Shown: positions 24,706 to 34,852, counted from the first letter of the stretch. The stretch is DNA of 64,000 nt from Johnsonella sp. (GCA_030529445.1 JAUMWW010000006.1:1-64000); one strand, 5' to 3'. Made by a program: numbers and translations. Notes: generated from the letters alone by a model not told the origin.

Positions 24706-25227
24706 TTGAAAAGCAGGGAATATGTAAAAAACATAGCATTATATGGAATGCTGGTCGCTTTGGCGATGATTTTCAGTTATATAGAGGCGATGATCCCCTT
24801 TCATTTCGGTATTCAGGGCGTCAAGTTAGGTCTTGCAAACCTTGTGATCATTATCTGCCTCTATTTGCTCGGAATCAAGGGTGCATTCAGCGTTTCCATG
24901 ATAAGAATCGTATTGATTGCCTTCACATTTGCCAATCTTTCGACCATGATGTTTTCCCTTGCGGGGGGAGGCTTCAGTCTTCTTTGTATGATTGGGGCAA
25001 AGAAGAGCCGGAGGCTGAGCATGACGGCGGTGAGCATCATAGGGGGAATTACCCATAATATCGCTCAATTGGTTTTAGCCGTCTTTATTGTGGATACGGC
25101 AGGGGTTCTTTCCTATCTGCCGGTGCTTTTGATTGCCGGGACGATATCCGGTTTTTTTATCGGCATGCTGGCGGCGGCGGCAATCGAGAAGCTCTCCGGA
25201 GCCGCCCTCGGAAGAGAAAACTCCTGA
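24706..25227 (+). CDS. Gx transporter family protein (heptaprenyl diphosphate synthase component I-like)
   Basis: A 173-residue membrane protein with about five segments and the family features YIEAMIPFHFGIQGVKLGLAN and GGITHNIAQL. The family resembles small S-component-like transporters and was named after heptaprenyl diphosphate synthase subunit I, though a transport role is now thought more likely; the substrate is unknown. I choose TTG 24706, because AGGAGGA lies four bases upstream and the product then begins MKSREYVKNIALYG as in relatives; a longer ATG start at 24646 would lie inside the preceding terminator hairpin. Confidence 0.82.
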   Translation: MKSREYVKNIALYGMLVALAMIFSYIEAMIPFHFGIQGVKLGLANLVIIICLYLLGIKGAFSVSMIRIVLIAFTFANLSTMMFSLAGGGFSLLCMIGAKKSRRLSMTAVSIIGGITHNIAQLVLAVFIVDTAGVLSYLPVLLIAGTISGFFIGMLAAAAIEKLSGAALGRENS

Positions 25228-25304
25228 GCACTTTTGAAATGTAGCCGACCGGAGTGAGATCCGAAAATAAAAATGAATGAAAAAAGACTAAATGAGGTGA
25301 AAGA

Positions 25305-26408
25305 ATGTTAAAGACAAAAGTAGATATTGTTTCGGGCTTTTTGGGAGCGGGAAAAACGACCTTTATCAAAAAGATTTTGGAAGAGGGAATAAAGAAGGAG
25401 CAGACCGTACTGATCGAGAATGAATTCGGAGAGATAGGAATCGACGGCGGATTTTTGAAAAACTCCGGAATTGAAATCAGAGAGATGAATTCGGGCTGTA
25501 TTTGCTGTTCCCTCGTCGGAGATTTTTCCGAGAATCTGAAGGAGATTTTAAAAAGCTACCATCCCGAAAGAATCATTATTGAGCCGAGCGGAGTCGGAAA
25601 GCTTTCGGATGTCATCAATGCGGTGGGCAATGTGGAGGCGGATTTCGGATTGAAAAACAATGCGGCGGTAACCATAGTGGATGCCAAGAAAATCAAGATG
25701 TATGCCAAGAATTTCGGGGAGTTTTTCAATAATCAGATCGAAAACGCAAAACTCATCGTGCTGAGCCGGACGGATATTATGGATGGGGAAAAGATTGCCG
25801 AAGCCGTGGAATCGGTTAAAAAGATCAACCCGAATGCAAAGATTATCGATACTCCGATTGCCGAGCTTTCCGGAGAGAAGCTTTTGGACCTGATGGAAAA
25901 CGAGGGAAATCTTGAGAGCAGGCTTTTGGAAGAGGCGAAGCAGTACCTTAAATCGGGCGCTCATCATCATGAGCACGAGCATGGAGAAGAATGTGCCTGC
26001 GGATGCAGCCATGATCACCATCACGAGCAAGGGGAGGACTGCGGCTGCCATGAGCATGATCATCACCACGAGCACGGAGAGGAATGTGCCTGCGGATGCA
26101 GCCATGATCATCACCACCATGCGGATGAGATTTTTGAAAGCTGGGGAGCGGAGCAGCTTCCCCCGATCAGAAAGGAGAAATTGGAAGAGCTGCTGGAGGA
26201 GTTTGCGGAGGGCAGTGATTTCGGTATAGTGCTCAGAGCAAAAGGCATGCTCAGGGAAGAGGGATCGGATAAATGGCTCTACTTTGATCTTGTGCCGGGC
26301 GAGGTTCTGATTAGAGAGGGAGAGCCGGAGTATACCGGCAAGGTCTGTGTCATCGGCACGAATCTGAGGAAAGAAGAGCTGAAGCATTCCTTCCTTGCGC
26401 TTTCATAA
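25305..26408 (+). CDS. CobW/COG0523 GTPase with His/Cys-rich metal-binding insert
   Basis: A 367-residue G3E-family GTPase. The Walker A is GFLGAGKTT (residues 10-18), the ENEFGEIGID switch follows, and the family metal motif SGCICCS is at about 66. Between the G domain and the C-terminal CobW_C domain lies a metal-binding insert of about 55 residues built from two copies of EHGEECACGCSHDHHH. Such proteins insert or deliver Zn, Ni or Co into client proteins. The metal is not readable; zinc is most common in this clade. GAGGTG precedes the ATG. A second CobW-like gene follows 111 bases later. Confidence 0.92.
   Translation: MLKTKVDIVSGFLGAGKTTFIKKILEEGIKKEQTVLIENEFGEIGIDGGFLKNSGIEIREMNSGCICCSLVGDFSENLKEILKSYHPERIIIEPSGVGKLSDVINAVGNVEADFGLKNNAAVTIVDAKKIKMYAKNFGEFFNNQIENAKLIVLSRTDIMDGEKIAEAVESVKKINPNAKIIDTPIAELSGEKLLDLMENEGNLESRLLEEAKQYLKSGAHHHEHEHGEECACGCSHDHHHEQGEDCGCHEHDHHHEHGEECACGCSHDHHHHADEIFESWGAEQLPPIRKEKLEELLEEFAEGSDFGIVLRAKGMLREEGSDKWLYFDLVPGEVLIREGEPEYTGKVCVIGTNLRKEELKHSFLALS
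25977..26117 (+). repeat. Duplicated 48-bp coding repeat in the CobW gene
   Basis: Two near-identical 48-base units at 25977-26024 and 26070-26117 encode the EHGEECACGCSHDHHH metal-binding block; the bases between them encode a degenerate third block (EQGEDCGCHEHDHHH). This looks like recent expansion of a metal-binding loop. Confidence 0.85.
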
Positions 26409-26519
26409 GCTCCCTCCCCAGGATTGGAGAGATTGGGAAAGCGCCTTCCTAAGCATAGAGAGTAAGAAGAAAGCACGAAAGGACAGGGGGTATCGTCAGG
26501 AGATATCGTATAAAGGAGA

Positions 26520-27470
26520 ATGAAGAATAATTCGAAGGAAAGAATTCCCTTATTTTTGATTAACGGCTTTTTGGAAGCCGGAAAAACACAGTTTATCAAG
26601 TTTACGATGCAGCAGGAATATTTCCAAACAAGCGGGAAAACTCTGCTGATCGTTTGCGAAGAAGGCGAGGAAGAGTATGAAGAGAGCCTTCTTGCTGCCC
26701 ATAATACGGAGGCGCTCTATATCGAAAGCCGGGAGGAGATCGGTCCGAAGGCTTTGGAGGAGCTTTGCAGAAAACATGAGCCGGAAAGGATCATTATAGA
26801 ATGGAACGGAATGTGGATGCAGGACGAGCTTAAACTGCCCTACTGCATTTTTCTGAACCAGACGATCACGATCTTTGATACCTCGACGATGGAGCTTTAT
26901 TTAAACAATATGAAGCCCTTTATGGGTCCCATGCTCAAAAACGCAGAGTTGATTATCTGCAACAGGGCGGATGATATCGGGGAGGAGATTCTCGGGAAAC
27001 ATTATCTTGCCCTGAAAGCGATGGCGGGAGAGGCGGAAATTGTATTTGAAGGGGAAGAAGGGGAGATCAGAGGAGATTTTTGCATTCAGACCCCATATGA
27101 TTTGAACGAGGAAAAAATCAGACTGGAAGCGAAAGATTTCGGGATCTTTTATGTGGATTCGATGGACAGACCGGATCGCTACGAAGGCAAGGAAATCGAG
27201 TTTACGGCTCAGATCCTGCGTCCGCCGGGTATTCCTGCCGATTGTATGGTGCCGGGCAGAAGGGTGATGACCTGCTGTGAGGACGATGTGCAGTTTTTAG
27301 GTTTTATTTGCTTCTATAAAGGCGCTTCGAGATTTAAAAACGGAGACTGGCTCAAGATCAAAGCAAAGATAAAGAGCGAGGAAAATAAACAGTACGGCAG
27401 GAAGGGACCGGTGCTTTATGCATATGAAGCCGCTCTTACGGGGGCGATCAAAGAGATTGTACGTTTCTAG
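26520..27470 (+). CDS. CobW-like P-loop GTPase fused to a TIGR03943/YcgQ-like C-terminal domain
   Basis: A 316-residue protein. Residues 1-180 form a G3E-type GTPase domain with Walker A NGFLEAGKTQ and the NRAD nucleotide motif; the usual CxCC metal motif is absent (EWNGMWM occupies that place). Residues 195-316 resemble the C-terminal domain of TIGR03943/YcgQ proteins: a beta-rich fold with VPGRRVMTCCEDDVQFLGF and NGDWLKIKAKI, carrying a CC pair. In other genomes TIGR03943 proteins are encoded near CobW GTPases and YraQ/DUF318 permeases; here the two halves appear joined. Role in metal handling is inferred. The ribosome site is unusually close to the ATG. Confidence 0.75.
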   Translation: MKNNSKERIPLFLINGFLEAGKTQFIKFTMQQEYFQTSGKTLLIVCEEGEEEYEESLLAAHNTEALYIESREEIGPKALEELCRKHEPERIIIEWNGMWMQDELKLPYCIFLNQTITIFDTSTMELYLNNMKPFMGPMLKNAELIICNRADDIGEEILGKHYLALKAMAGEAEIVFEGEEGEIRGDFCIQTPYDLNEEKIRLEAKDFGIFYVDSMDRPDRYEGKEIEFTAQILRPPGIPADCMVPGRRVMTCCEDDVQFLGFICFYKGASRFKNGDWLKIKAKIKSEENKQYGRKGPVLYAYEAALTGAIKEIVRF

Positions 27471-27504
27471 CAAAGAAGATAAGGAAAAACACAGCATTTA
27501 AAAC

Positions 27505-29061
27505 ATGAAGACAGATTTTGCCGAGATATTTAAAAAACTGATTTTGCCCTTGCTGATCCTTTTTACCTCTTTATTGCTTCTTTTGCTTTTGGAGCCCTTG
27601 TTCAGGATAGAGAGGGGAAGAAAGGGAGAGCCCGCACAAAGCTCGGTAGAGGAAACCTCTAGCAAAGAGAGCGGAAAGAAAGAGAGCCGGGACCCGGCGG
27701 CAAGCGCCAGTTCGGCATCCGAACCGGAAAGGGAGAGGATGGAGGAAAGCAAGGCGGAGCATAAAAGAGGGGGGATGACAGAGAGCCCCCCTTCTTTTGA
27801 TGGAGAAAAAAAAGAAGAGGAAAGCCGGCAGCCGGTTGATGAGCATAGAATTTATCTGATCACGGACGGGCATTATTTTTCTCCCGATCTCACGGACTAT
27901 CAGGAAGCTTATCAAGAGGCGATGGGAAGAGATGACGGAAAAAATATCGAGGATATCAGAGAAATCACTCAGATTTGGGTGGATGAGGTGTTTGAGAGCA
28001 GACCCAAAGCCGTCATCCTCAGCGGAGACATCACCTTGGACGGAGAAAAGCAGTCTCATCTGGAGCTGGAGAGCCTGCTCAGACCGATTTACGATGCGGG
28101 CATCCTTGTTTTGGTCGTTCCCGGAAACCACGATATCAATAACCACCGTGCGGGAAGATTTGAGGGAGAAAAGAAGCTTCCGACGGATACCGTCAGCCCG
28201 GAGGAATTTCTCGAAATTTATTATGATTTCGGTTATAGTAAGGCATATGCAAGGGATGAACATTCTCTGAGCTATATTTATCAGCTGGATGAAACCCGAT
28301 TTCTGTTGATGCTGGATTCCTCCGTATATATCCCGGAAAACAAGGTATACGGAACGATTAAAGAAGAGACCCTGCAATGGCTGGAAAACGAGCTTCCCGG
28401 GATCATAGCAAAGGATGCCTATATCATCAGTGTGGCGCATCATAATCTTCTGCCCCAGTCGAGATTTTATACGGATGAAGTGACTCTGACGAATTATCGG
28501 GAGCTTGTCGCGCTCCATGAAAAATTCGGGATCGGCATCTGGCTTTCCGGGCATTTGCATTTGCAGAGAATCAAATCCTATAAAAATGAGCCGGGAGATC
28601 TTGCAGAGAGGGAAAGAACGACGGAGCTCGTAACGGGACCTTTTGCGACCTATCCCTATCCCTATGCGGATATCTACTGGGATGAGGACTGCTTTATCTA
28701 TACCAGGAAAGAGACGAAAGCAGGGGAAGAGCTCAGGCAAAGAGGGCTGGAGATTTTTGCGGGGATTATCGGAAAGCAGATCGACGATATCACAAGAGGG
28801 CTTCCGGAGGATATCGAAAAGGAAATATCGGATCAGTATGTGAGGCTTTTAGCGGAATATATATCGGGGAACGCCGTTGATGAAAAGGAATTTAAAACGA
28901 GCACGGGATATTTCTATATCGATAAATATATGAGCAATACTCAGGTGATGGAAGATATTGAGAAGATGCTTGCAGACTGCAAAGAGGATCATCATTATTT
29001 TTATCACAGAAGAAAACGCGGGGAAGAAAGAGAGGGCATTTCGCAAGCGCTTTCGGAATAA
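27505..29061 (+). CDS. Membrane-anchored calcineurin-like metallophosphoesterase
   Basis: A 518-residue protein with one N-terminal membrane segment (about 13-32), a Ser/Glu-rich linker to about 115, then a metallophosphoesterase domain. All family blocks are present: ITDGHYF, LSGDITLDGEK, VPGNHDIN, VAHHNL and SGHLHLQ. The C-terminal 110 residues are not recognised. The catalytic domain should lie outside the membrane. The substrate is unknown. It follows the CobW-like gene by 34 bases and a weak ribosome site. Confidence 0.87.
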   Translation: MKTDFAEIFKKLILPLLILFTSLLLLLLLEPLFRIERGRKGEPAQSSVEETSSKESGKKESRDPAASASSASEPERERMEESKAEHKRGGMTESPPSFDGEKKEEESRQPVDEHRIYLITDGHYFSPDLTDYQEAYQEAMGRDDGKNIEDIREITQIWVDEVFESRPKAVILSGDITLDGEKQSHLELESLLRPIYDAGILVLVVPGNHDINNHRAGRFEGEKKLPTDTVSPEEFLEIYYDFGYSKAYARDEHSLSYIYQLDETRFLLMLDSSVYIPENKVYGTIKEETLQWLENELPGIIAKDAYIISVAHHNLLPQSRFYTDEVTLTNYRELVALHEKFGIGIWLSGHLHLQRIKSYKNEPGDLAERERTTELVTGPFATYPYPYADIYWDEDCFIYTRKETKAGEELRQRGLEIFAGIIGKQIDDITRGLPEDIEKEISDQYVRLLAEYISGNAVDEKEFKTSTGYFYIDKYMSNTQVMEDIEKMLADCKEDHHYFYHRRKRGEEREGISQALSE

Positions 29062-29104
29062 GATAAAAAATAAGGAATATCATGCTTAAAAAAGCTTGAA
29101 GGAG

Positions 29105-29136
29105 AGGGCTGCCGAATTTCGGCGGCTCTTATTTTA
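29105..29136 (+). terminator. Terminator of the metallophosphoesterase gene
   Basis: GCTGCCG (29108-29114) pairs with CGGCGGC (29120-29126), one wobble, followed by CTTATTTTAT. Confidence 0.65.
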
Positions 29137-29155
29137 TCTAAAAAGAAAAATATTG

Positions 29156-29184
29156 TTGACAAGGATAAAAACATATGTTACAGT
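29156..29184 (+). promoter_or_regulatory. Promoter of hsp20
   Basis: Consensus TTGACA (29156-29161), 17-base spacer, TACAGT (29179-29184). About 100 bases of leader follow. No CIRCE element was seen. Confidence 0.6.
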
Positions 29185-29292
29185 ACATATAGAACATATA
29201 AAGCAAACAAAACAAGATAAAAAGCTTTATATGGATTCTTTAAACATAGATATTCATGCATCGGAGGATGCGAAAGAGGAAAGGAGATTAAG

Positions 29293-29724
29293 ATGTTGAT
29301 GCCCAGTATTTTCGGAGAGAATTTTATGGATGATTTTTTCAGAATGCCGGAGAGGTTTTACGCAAAGTCTTATCATCAGAATGCGCTTATGCAGACCGAT
29401 GTGGAAGAAAATGAAAAAGGATATGAGTTGACGATGAATCTTCCCGGAGTGAAGAAGGAAGATATTAAAGGAGAACTCAAGGACGGTTATCTGATCCTGA
29501 GTGCAAGCAGCGAGAGCAGCAAAGAGGAAAAGGATAAGGAAGGAAAATTTATCCGGAGAGAGCGTTACTGCGGAAGCTGCAGCAGAAGCTTTTATGTCGG
29601 AGAGGGAATCGGCCGGGAAGATATCAAGGCAAAGTTTGAAAACGGAGTGTTGAAGCTGAGCATTCCGAAAAAAGAAGAAAAACCGGCAATCGAAGAGAGC
29701 AAGTATATTGCGATAGAAGGATGA
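29293..29724 (+). CDS. Hsp20/alpha-crystallin family small heat shock protein
   Basis: A 143-residue small chaperone. The alpha-crystallin domain runs from about 35 to 130 with GYELTMNLPGVKKEDIKGEL, the SRSFYVGEG strand and FENGVLKLSIPK (the closing GVL motif). It holds unfolding proteins until ATP-dependent chaperones act. A CGSC pair in the domain (about residue 97) is a possible redox or metal site. AAAGGAG precedes the ATG. Confidence 0.95.
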   Translation: MLMPSIFGENFMDDFFRMPERFYAKSYHQNALMQTDVEENEKGYELTMNLPGVKKEDIKGELKDGYLILSASSESSKEEKDKEGKFIRRERYCGSCSRSFYVGEGIGREDIKAKFENGVLKLSIPKKEEKPAIEESKYIAIEG

Positions 29725-29750
29725 AAAAGCCGATAAGAAGAAGTAACGCT

Positions 29751-29791
29751 AAAAAGGAGCTGCTTAAGAGTTTTCTCAGGCAGCTCCTTTT
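29751..29791. terminator. Bidirectional terminator between hsp20 and ridA
   Basis: AAAAAGGAGCTGC (29751-29763) pairs with GCAGCTCCTTTT (29780-29791); A- and T-rich arms serve both convergent genes. Confidence 0.88.
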
Positions 29792-29813
29792 CGGAATCGG
29801 TGAAGTCGAATCC

Positions 29814-30197
29814 TTAATCGCCGATATAGCAGATCGCTTCGATCTCCAAAAGAACATCTTTGGGCAGTCTTGCAACCTCGACGCAGGAACGGGAGGGATA
29901 GGGTGCCGTAAAGAAACGGCTGTATACCTCGTTGATCTTTGCAAAATCATTCATGTTTTTAATAAAAACCGTTGTCTTTATGATATTGGACATCGAAGAG
30001 CCGCCCGCCTCCACCAATGCCTTAAGGGAGGTAAATGCCTGCTCCGCCTGAGCCTCTACGCTTTCGGGGATTTCTCCGGTCTCCGGATTCACGGGGATGA
30101 CGCCCGAGGTAAGGATCAGGTTGCCGAATTTGGTCGCCTGCGAATAGGGTCCGATTGCTGCCGGGGCTTTCTCGGTAGTGATAATTTCTTTTTTCAT
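29814..30197 (-). CDS. ridA: RidA family reactive imine deaminase
   Basis: A 127-residue protein of standard length. Conserved features include KAPAAIGPYSQA at the N-terminus, LTSGVIPVNPETGE, and the active-site arginine in PSRSCVEVARLP. RidA hydrolyses enamine/imine intermediates released by PLP enzymes such as serine/threonine dehydratase, protecting branched-chain and other pathways. The start at 30197 has AAAGGAGTG upstream; the longer frame to 30260 does not. Confidence 0.96.
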   Translation of the reverse strand: MKKEIITTEKAPAAIGPYSQATKFGNLILTSGVIPVNPETGEIPESVEAQAEQAFTSLKALVEAGGSSMSNIIKTTVFIKNMNDFAKINEVYSRFFTAPYPSRSCVEVARLPKDVLLEIEAICYIGD

Positions 30198-30231
30198 GAA
30201 AACACTCCTTTCGTAAATATGATTTGCTCTA

Positions 30232-30260
30232 ATGTTAGCACGAAAAAAAAGCGATATCAA
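30232..30260 (-). promoter_or_regulatory. Candidate ridA promoter
   Basis: On the minus strand TTGATA (30260-30255), a 17-base spacer and TAACAT (30237-30232). Confidence 0.45.
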
Positions 30261-30280
30261 GTAAAATAAGAGAAGGGGAA

Positions 30281-30331
30281 AAGGAAAAAGCTTCCGAAAA
30301 ACGAAAAAACGGTTTTCGGAAGCAAAATTTT
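30281..30331. terminator. Terminator hairpin beyond the activase gene
   Basis: GCTTCCGAAAAACG (30290-30303) pairs with CGGTTTTCGGAAGC (30310-30323). T-rich tracts flank both sides, so it can end the minus-strand activase transcript and block read-through the other way. Confidence 0.75.
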
Positions 30332-30352
30332 TTGTAAAAACGAAAATCCCGC

Positions 30353-33300
30353 TTAAATAGTGGTTGCGGCAGGATTTTTAGCCCTCGCCAGAGAAGAGCT
30401 GTTTGCCTTGCTCGGCTTTGAGCCGAGGTTTTTTTGAGCGGTCGCCAGCATTAATTTAATCCGGTTAAGCTGGTTTACCTCGGAGGCTCCCGGATCATAA
30501 TCCACCGCAATAATATTGGCTTCGGGATGAGCGCGCCTCAGTTCCTTGATCACGCCCTTTCCTACGATATGATTGGGCAGGCAGCCGAAGGGCTGGGTGC
30601 AGACGATATTGGGCGTACCCGTTTCGATCAGCTCCAGCATCTCACCGGTCAGGAACCATCCTTCTCCGGTCTGGTTGCCCAGGGAGACGTAATTCTTTGC
30701 CATATCGGCGAGATGATTGATTCTTGAAGGGGGAATGAAATTCTTGCTTGCGGCAAGCGCATTCCTTGCATCTTTTCGGAAGCCCTCGAGAATCTGTATC
30801 CCAAGATTGCTCAGAAAAGCCGTCTTTTTGGAAAAGCCGAGATTTTCCGCCCTGAAATTATTATTATAAAAACAGTAGAGCAGGAAATCGAGAAGATCGG
30901 GCATCACCGCCTCCGCCCCCTCTTTTTCCAGCAGCTCGACGATGCGGTTATTGGCAAGCGGGGAGAATTTAACCAGAATCTCGCCGACGATGCCTACCCT
31001 CGGCTTTTTGATATTCTTCCTCGGAAGCTCATCGAAATCGCGAACGATGGCTTCGATCAGTTTTTTAAATTCTCCGAAAGCCGGAGAGCGGCTGCTGAGC
31101 GCTTCTTTGCAGCGGAGCTTCCATTTTTCGTGAAGCTCGTTTGCCGAACCGGGAATTTCCTCATACGGCCTTGTCGCATAGAGGACTCTCATAAAGACAT
31201 CTCCGTAGATGAGCGCCTGCATGGACTTAATGATCAGAGGAAGCGTAAAGCGAAAGCCCGGGTTGGTCTCCATTCCGTTTGCATTGACCGAAATGACCGG
31301 GATCTGCGGCATATTGGCTTTTTCCAATGCCCGCCGCAAGAAGCCGATATAATTGCTTGCGCGGCATCCTCCTCCGGTCTGGCTCATAAATACCGCCGTT
31401 TTGTGCAGATCGTATTTGCCCGAGAGAAGAGCCTCCATAACCTGACCGATAACGATCAGAGAAGGATAGCATGCATCATTGTTTACATATTTCAGCCCCA
31501 TATCGATTGCGGAGCGATTATCATTTTGAAGCACCTCCACCTTATAGCCGAAGGCATTGAGGGCGGGTTCGAGGAGTTCGAAATGGATGGGCGACATCTG
31601 AGGACAGAGTATCGTATAATCCTTTTTCATCTCCTTGGTAAAGGTCTTGCGGTGGTAAGCCGCAGACTTGATCTGCCGCGTATAATGCTTCGCATTTCTG
31701 ACCCGGAGCGCGGCGATCAGCGAGCGGATCCGTATTCTTGCGGATCCGAGATTATTCACCTCGTCAATCTTAAGCACGGTATAGATTTTGCCGGATCCGG
31801 TCAAAATATCCGCGACCTGATCGGTGGTTACCGCATCCAGCCCGCAGCCGAAGGAATTGAGCTGAACCAGATCGAGCTGCTCGCATTGCTTCACGAAGGT
31901 AGCGGCGGCATAGAGCCTGGAATGGTACATCCACTGGTCGCTGACCACGACGGGGCGCTCCACCTTCGCCAGATGAGATACGGAATCCTCCGTCAATACG
32001 GCAAGACCGAAAGAGGTAATCATATCCGGTATGCCGTGATGGATCTCGGGGTCCACATGATAAGGCCTGCCGGCAAGCACTATGCCGTGCTTGCCCTCGG
32101 ATTGGAGCCATTTTATCGTCTCCTCCCCCTTCTTTTCGATATCCGTCTTTGCCTGCAAAAGCTCTTTCCACGCATTTTTTGCGGCAGACCGGATTTCCGG
32201 AGCGGGGATGGAAAAATCTTCTCCGATCACCTTGACCAGTTGTTTGGTAAGGATTTCTTCATTGGTAAATGCCATAAAGGGGTTGAGGAAGCGTACATTG
32301 TATTCGGCGATCTCTTCCACGTTATTTTTGATGTTTTCCGCATAGGAAGTTACAATCGGGCAGTTGAAATGATTTCCGGAATCGGGCATCTCATTTCTTT
32401 CGTAAGGCACGCAGGGATAGAAAATGGTTTTTATGCCGTTTCTGATCAGCCAGCTGATATGCCCGTGCACGATCTTTGCGGGGTAACATTCCGACTCGCT
32501 GGGAATCGACTCGATGCCCATTTCATAAATCTTTTTGGTCGACATCGGAGAGAGCACGGTCTTAAAGCCGAGCTCCCGGAAAAATACAGCCCAGAAAGGA
32601 TAGTCTTCATACATATTGAGGACTCTGGGGATTCCGATCACCCCTCTATATGCTTCTTCCGGGGAAAGAGAGGGGTAGTCAAATATTCTGTGGTATTTAT
32701 AATCATAGAGGTTGGGAATATTGTTCTTTGCTTTTTCCTTGCCCAGCCCCCTTTCACAGCGGTTGCCGGAAATAAATTTTCTGTTTTGATCGAATTTATT
32801 GATCGTGAGCACGCAGTTATTATTGCAGATACGGCATCTTCCCATCGAGGTTTCAAAGGTGAGGGAGATGATCTCATCCAAAGAGAGCATGCCCGTTTTT
32901 TTGCCTTCTCCCCTTTCTCTGGCGATCAAAGCGGCACCGAATGCGCCCATAATGCCTGCGATATCGGGGCGGGTCACCTCGCAGCCCGCAATTTTTTCAA
33001 AAGCACGAAGAACGGCGTCATTATAAAATGTTCCGCCCTGTGCGACGATATGCTTGCCCAGATCTGCGGCATCCGTAATTTTGATTACCTTAAATAAGGC
33101 GTTTTTGATCACGGAGTAGGCAAGACCGGAAGAAATATCGGCAACGCTTGCTCCTTCTTTTTGTGCCTGTTTTACGTTGGAGTTCATAAATACCGTACAT
33201 CTGGTGCCGAGATCCACGGGATGCGCCGCAAACAATGCCTCTCTCGCAAAATCCTGCACGGTATAATTAAGCGATTTGGCGAAGGTTTCGATAAAGGATC

Positions 33301-34660
33301 CGCAGCCTGCGGAGCATGCCTCGTTGAGCTGGACGGAATCAACCGTGGAATCCTTGATGCGGATGCATTTCATATCCTGACCGCCGATATCCAAAATACA
33401 GTCTACCGAGGGTTCGAAAAATGCGGCGGCATAATAATGCGCAATGGTCTCCACCTCTCCCTCATCCAGCATGAATGCGGACTTAAAGAGGGCTTCTCCG
33501 TATCCCGTGGAGCAGGAATAGGCGATTTCAACTTCGGCGGGAAGAACTTCCTTCAGTTCTTTGACCGCGGAAATCGCGGTTTTGAGAGGAGAGCCGTTAT
33601 TTCCGGAGTAAAATTTCCAAAGCAGGCTCCCGTCCTCTCCGACCAAAGCCATTTTTGTCGTGGTGGAGCCGGCATCGATGCCGAGGAAAGCCTTGCCCCG
33701 GTAGCTCGAAAGCTCTGCGGTATCGACACAGCTGTCCATATGGCGCAGCTGGAATTCGGCATACTCCTCTTCGTTTTCGAATAAGGGAGAGACTCTGGCG
33801 ATCTCATGCGACATAGAGACGCCGTCCCGCAGCTTTGCGATCAGCTCCTTTAAGCCGATCTGCCTGCTGAGCTCGTCGCAGCTCATTGCCGCCCCGATGG
33901 CGGCAAAAAGATGAGAATTTTCCGGAGCGATAATGTATTCATCCGTAAGATTCAAGGTTCGGATAAAGGCATTTCGCAGCTCCGAGAGGAAATGAAGCGG
34001 TCCGCCGAGAAAAGCCACATGACCTCTGATCGGCTTTCCGCATGCGAGCCCGGAAATGGTCTGATTGACCACCGCCTGAAAGATGGACGCGGAAAGATCC
34101 TCTCTGGTCGCCCCTTCGTTGATGAGGGGCTGAATATCCGATTTGGCAAAAACGCCGCAGCGTGCCGCAATCGGATAGAGCGCCTTATAATTTTTGGCAT
34201 ACTCGTTTAAGCCGGATGCATCGGTCTGCAGGAGGGCAGCCATCTGATCGATGAAGGAGCCCGTACCTCCCGCGCAGATTCCGTTCATTCTCTGATCCAC
34301 GCCGCCCGTAAAATAGATGATTTTCGCATCTTCTCCGCCGAGCTCTATTGCCACATCCGTTTTCGGGGCATAGTATTTCAATGCGGTAGCGACGGAAACC
34401 ACCTCCTGTGCAAAAGAGGCTCCGAGATGTTTGGACAAAGTCAAACCTCCGGAGCCCGTGATCATCATGATAATGTCTATCGCTCCAAATTGAGTATATG
34501 CCTGATCCAGAATATCAGCCAAAGTTCCTTGGATATTGGCAAAGTGCCTGCGATAATCAGAAAAGACAAGCTCATTGTTCTGAGCCAATAATGCAGTCTT
34601 TACCGTCGTAGATCCTATATCGATACCGAGGATATAGGCATTCTTATTCGCATTTATCAT
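30353..34660 (-). CDS. Giant acyl-CoA dehydratase activase-related protein (two BadF/HgdC ATPase domains plus DUF2229 region)
   Basis: A 1435-residue protein. Two ASKHA ATPase domains stand in tandem: the first begins [14 protein letters not shown] (about residue 12), the second [14 protein letters not shown] (about 328). Both carry the cluster-cysteine motifs of 2-hydroxyacyl-CoA dehydratase activators ([22 protein letters not shown]). The rest, about 640-1400, is the DUF2229/CoA-substrate-specific region with many conserved cysteines ([23 protein letters not shown]). Activators of this class pass one electron to a partner enzyme at low potential with ATP hydrolysis. No dehydratase subunit is adjacent, and the reaction is unknown. 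AAGAGG precedes the ATG. Confidence 0.88.
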   Translation of the reverse strand: MINANKNAYILGIDIGSTTVKTALLAQNNELVFSDYRRHFANIQGTLADILDQAYTQFGAIDIIMMITGSGGLTLSKHLGASFAQEVVSVATALKYYAPKTDVAIELGGEDAKIIYFTGGVDQRMNGICAGGTGSFIDQMAALLQTDASGLNEYAKNYKALYPIAARCGVFAKSDIQPLINEGATREDLSASIFQAVVNQTISGLACGKPIRGHVAFLGGPLHFLSELRNAFIRTLNLTDEYIIAPENSHLFAAIGAAMSCDELSRQIGLKELIAKLRDGVSMSHEIARVSPLFENEEEYAEFQLRHMDSCVDTAELSSYRGKAFLGIDAGSTTTKMALVGEDGSLLWKFYSGNNGSPLKTAISAVKELKEVLPAEVEIAYSCSTGYGEALFKSAFMLDEGEVETIAHYYAAAFFEPSVDCILDIGGQDMKCIRIKDSTVDSVQLNEACSAGCGSFIETFAKSLNYTVQDFAREALFAAHPVDLGTRCTVFMNSNVKQAQKEGASVADISSGLAYSVIKNALFKVIKITDAADLGKHIVAQGGTFYNDAVLRAFEKIAGCEVTRPDIAGIMGAFGAALIARERGEGKKTGMLSLDEIISLTFETSMGRCRICNNNCVLTINKFDQNRKFISGNRCERGLGKEKAKNNIPNLYDYKYHRIFDYPSLSPEEAYRGVIGIPRVLNMYEDYPFWAVFFRELGFKTVLSPMSTKKIYEMGIESIPSESECYPAKIVHGHISWLIRNGIKTIFYPCVPYERNEMPDSGNHFNCPIVTSYAENIKNNVEEIAEYNVRFLNPFMAFTNEEILTKQLVKVIGEDFSIPAPEIRSAAKNAWKELLQAKTDIEKKGEETIKWLQSEGKHGIVLAGRPYHVDPEIHHGIPDMITSFGLAVLTEDSVSHLAKVERPVVVSDQWMYHSRLYAAATFVKQCEQLDLVQLNSFGCGLDAVTTDQVADILTGSGKIYTVLKIDEVNNLGSARIRIRSLIAALRVRNAKHYTRQIKSAAYHRKTFTKEMKKDYTILCPQMSPIHFELLEPALNAFGYKVEVLQNDNRSAIDMGLKYVNNDACYPSLIVIGQVMEALLSGKYDLHKTAVFMSQTGGGCRASNYIGFLRRALEKANMPQIPVISVNANGMETNPGFRFTLPLIIKSMQALIYGDVFMRVLYATRPYEEIPGSANELHEKWKLRCKEALSSRSPAFGEFKKLIEAIVRDFDELPRKNIKKPRVGIVGEILVKFSPLANNRIVELLEKEGAEAVMPDLLDFLLYCFYNNNFRAENLGFSKKTAFLSNLGIQILEGFRKDARNALAASKNFIPPSRINHLADMAKNYVSLGNQTGEGWFLTGEMLELIETGTPNIVCTQPFGCLPNHIVGKGVIKELRRAHPEANIIAVDYDPGASEVNQLNRIKLMLATAQKNLGSKPSKANSSSLARAKNPAATTI

Positions 34661-34823
34661 ATTGCAATCAACCTCTTGATCGATTCCTCCCTTTTATGCC
34701 TCATAGCGAAAAAGGCTTTCAAGACTCTGTCCTTAGAAGGAAGGTTACACTCTTAAAAGCCGGAAAAAAACATAAAACATAAAACGGAGAAAAGATAAAA
34801 TTCAGTATATTTTTTCTATTTTG

Positions 34824-34852
34824 GTAATAGATACTGATTTTGTTTTTGACAA
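34824..34852 (-). promoter_or_regulatory. Candidate activase promoter
   Basis: Minus strand TTGTCA (34852-34847), 17-base spacer, TATTAC (34829-34824). Confidence 0.45.

Noticed and set aside
29169-29180. LexA-box-like AAACATATGTTA at the hsp20 promoter
   Set aside because: The outer bases deviate from GAAC-N4-GTTC on both sides and hsp20 is not an SOS gene.
29231-29299. A 22-codon frame (MDSLNIDIH...) in the hsp20 leader
   Set aside because: No ribosome site precedes its ATG and its end overlaps the hsp20 start; probably untranslated leader.
31130-33097. A 655-codon open frame on the plus strand
   Set aside because: It lies wholly antisense to the conserved activase gene, has no recognisable domain or ribosome site, and arises from the codon pattern of the real gene.
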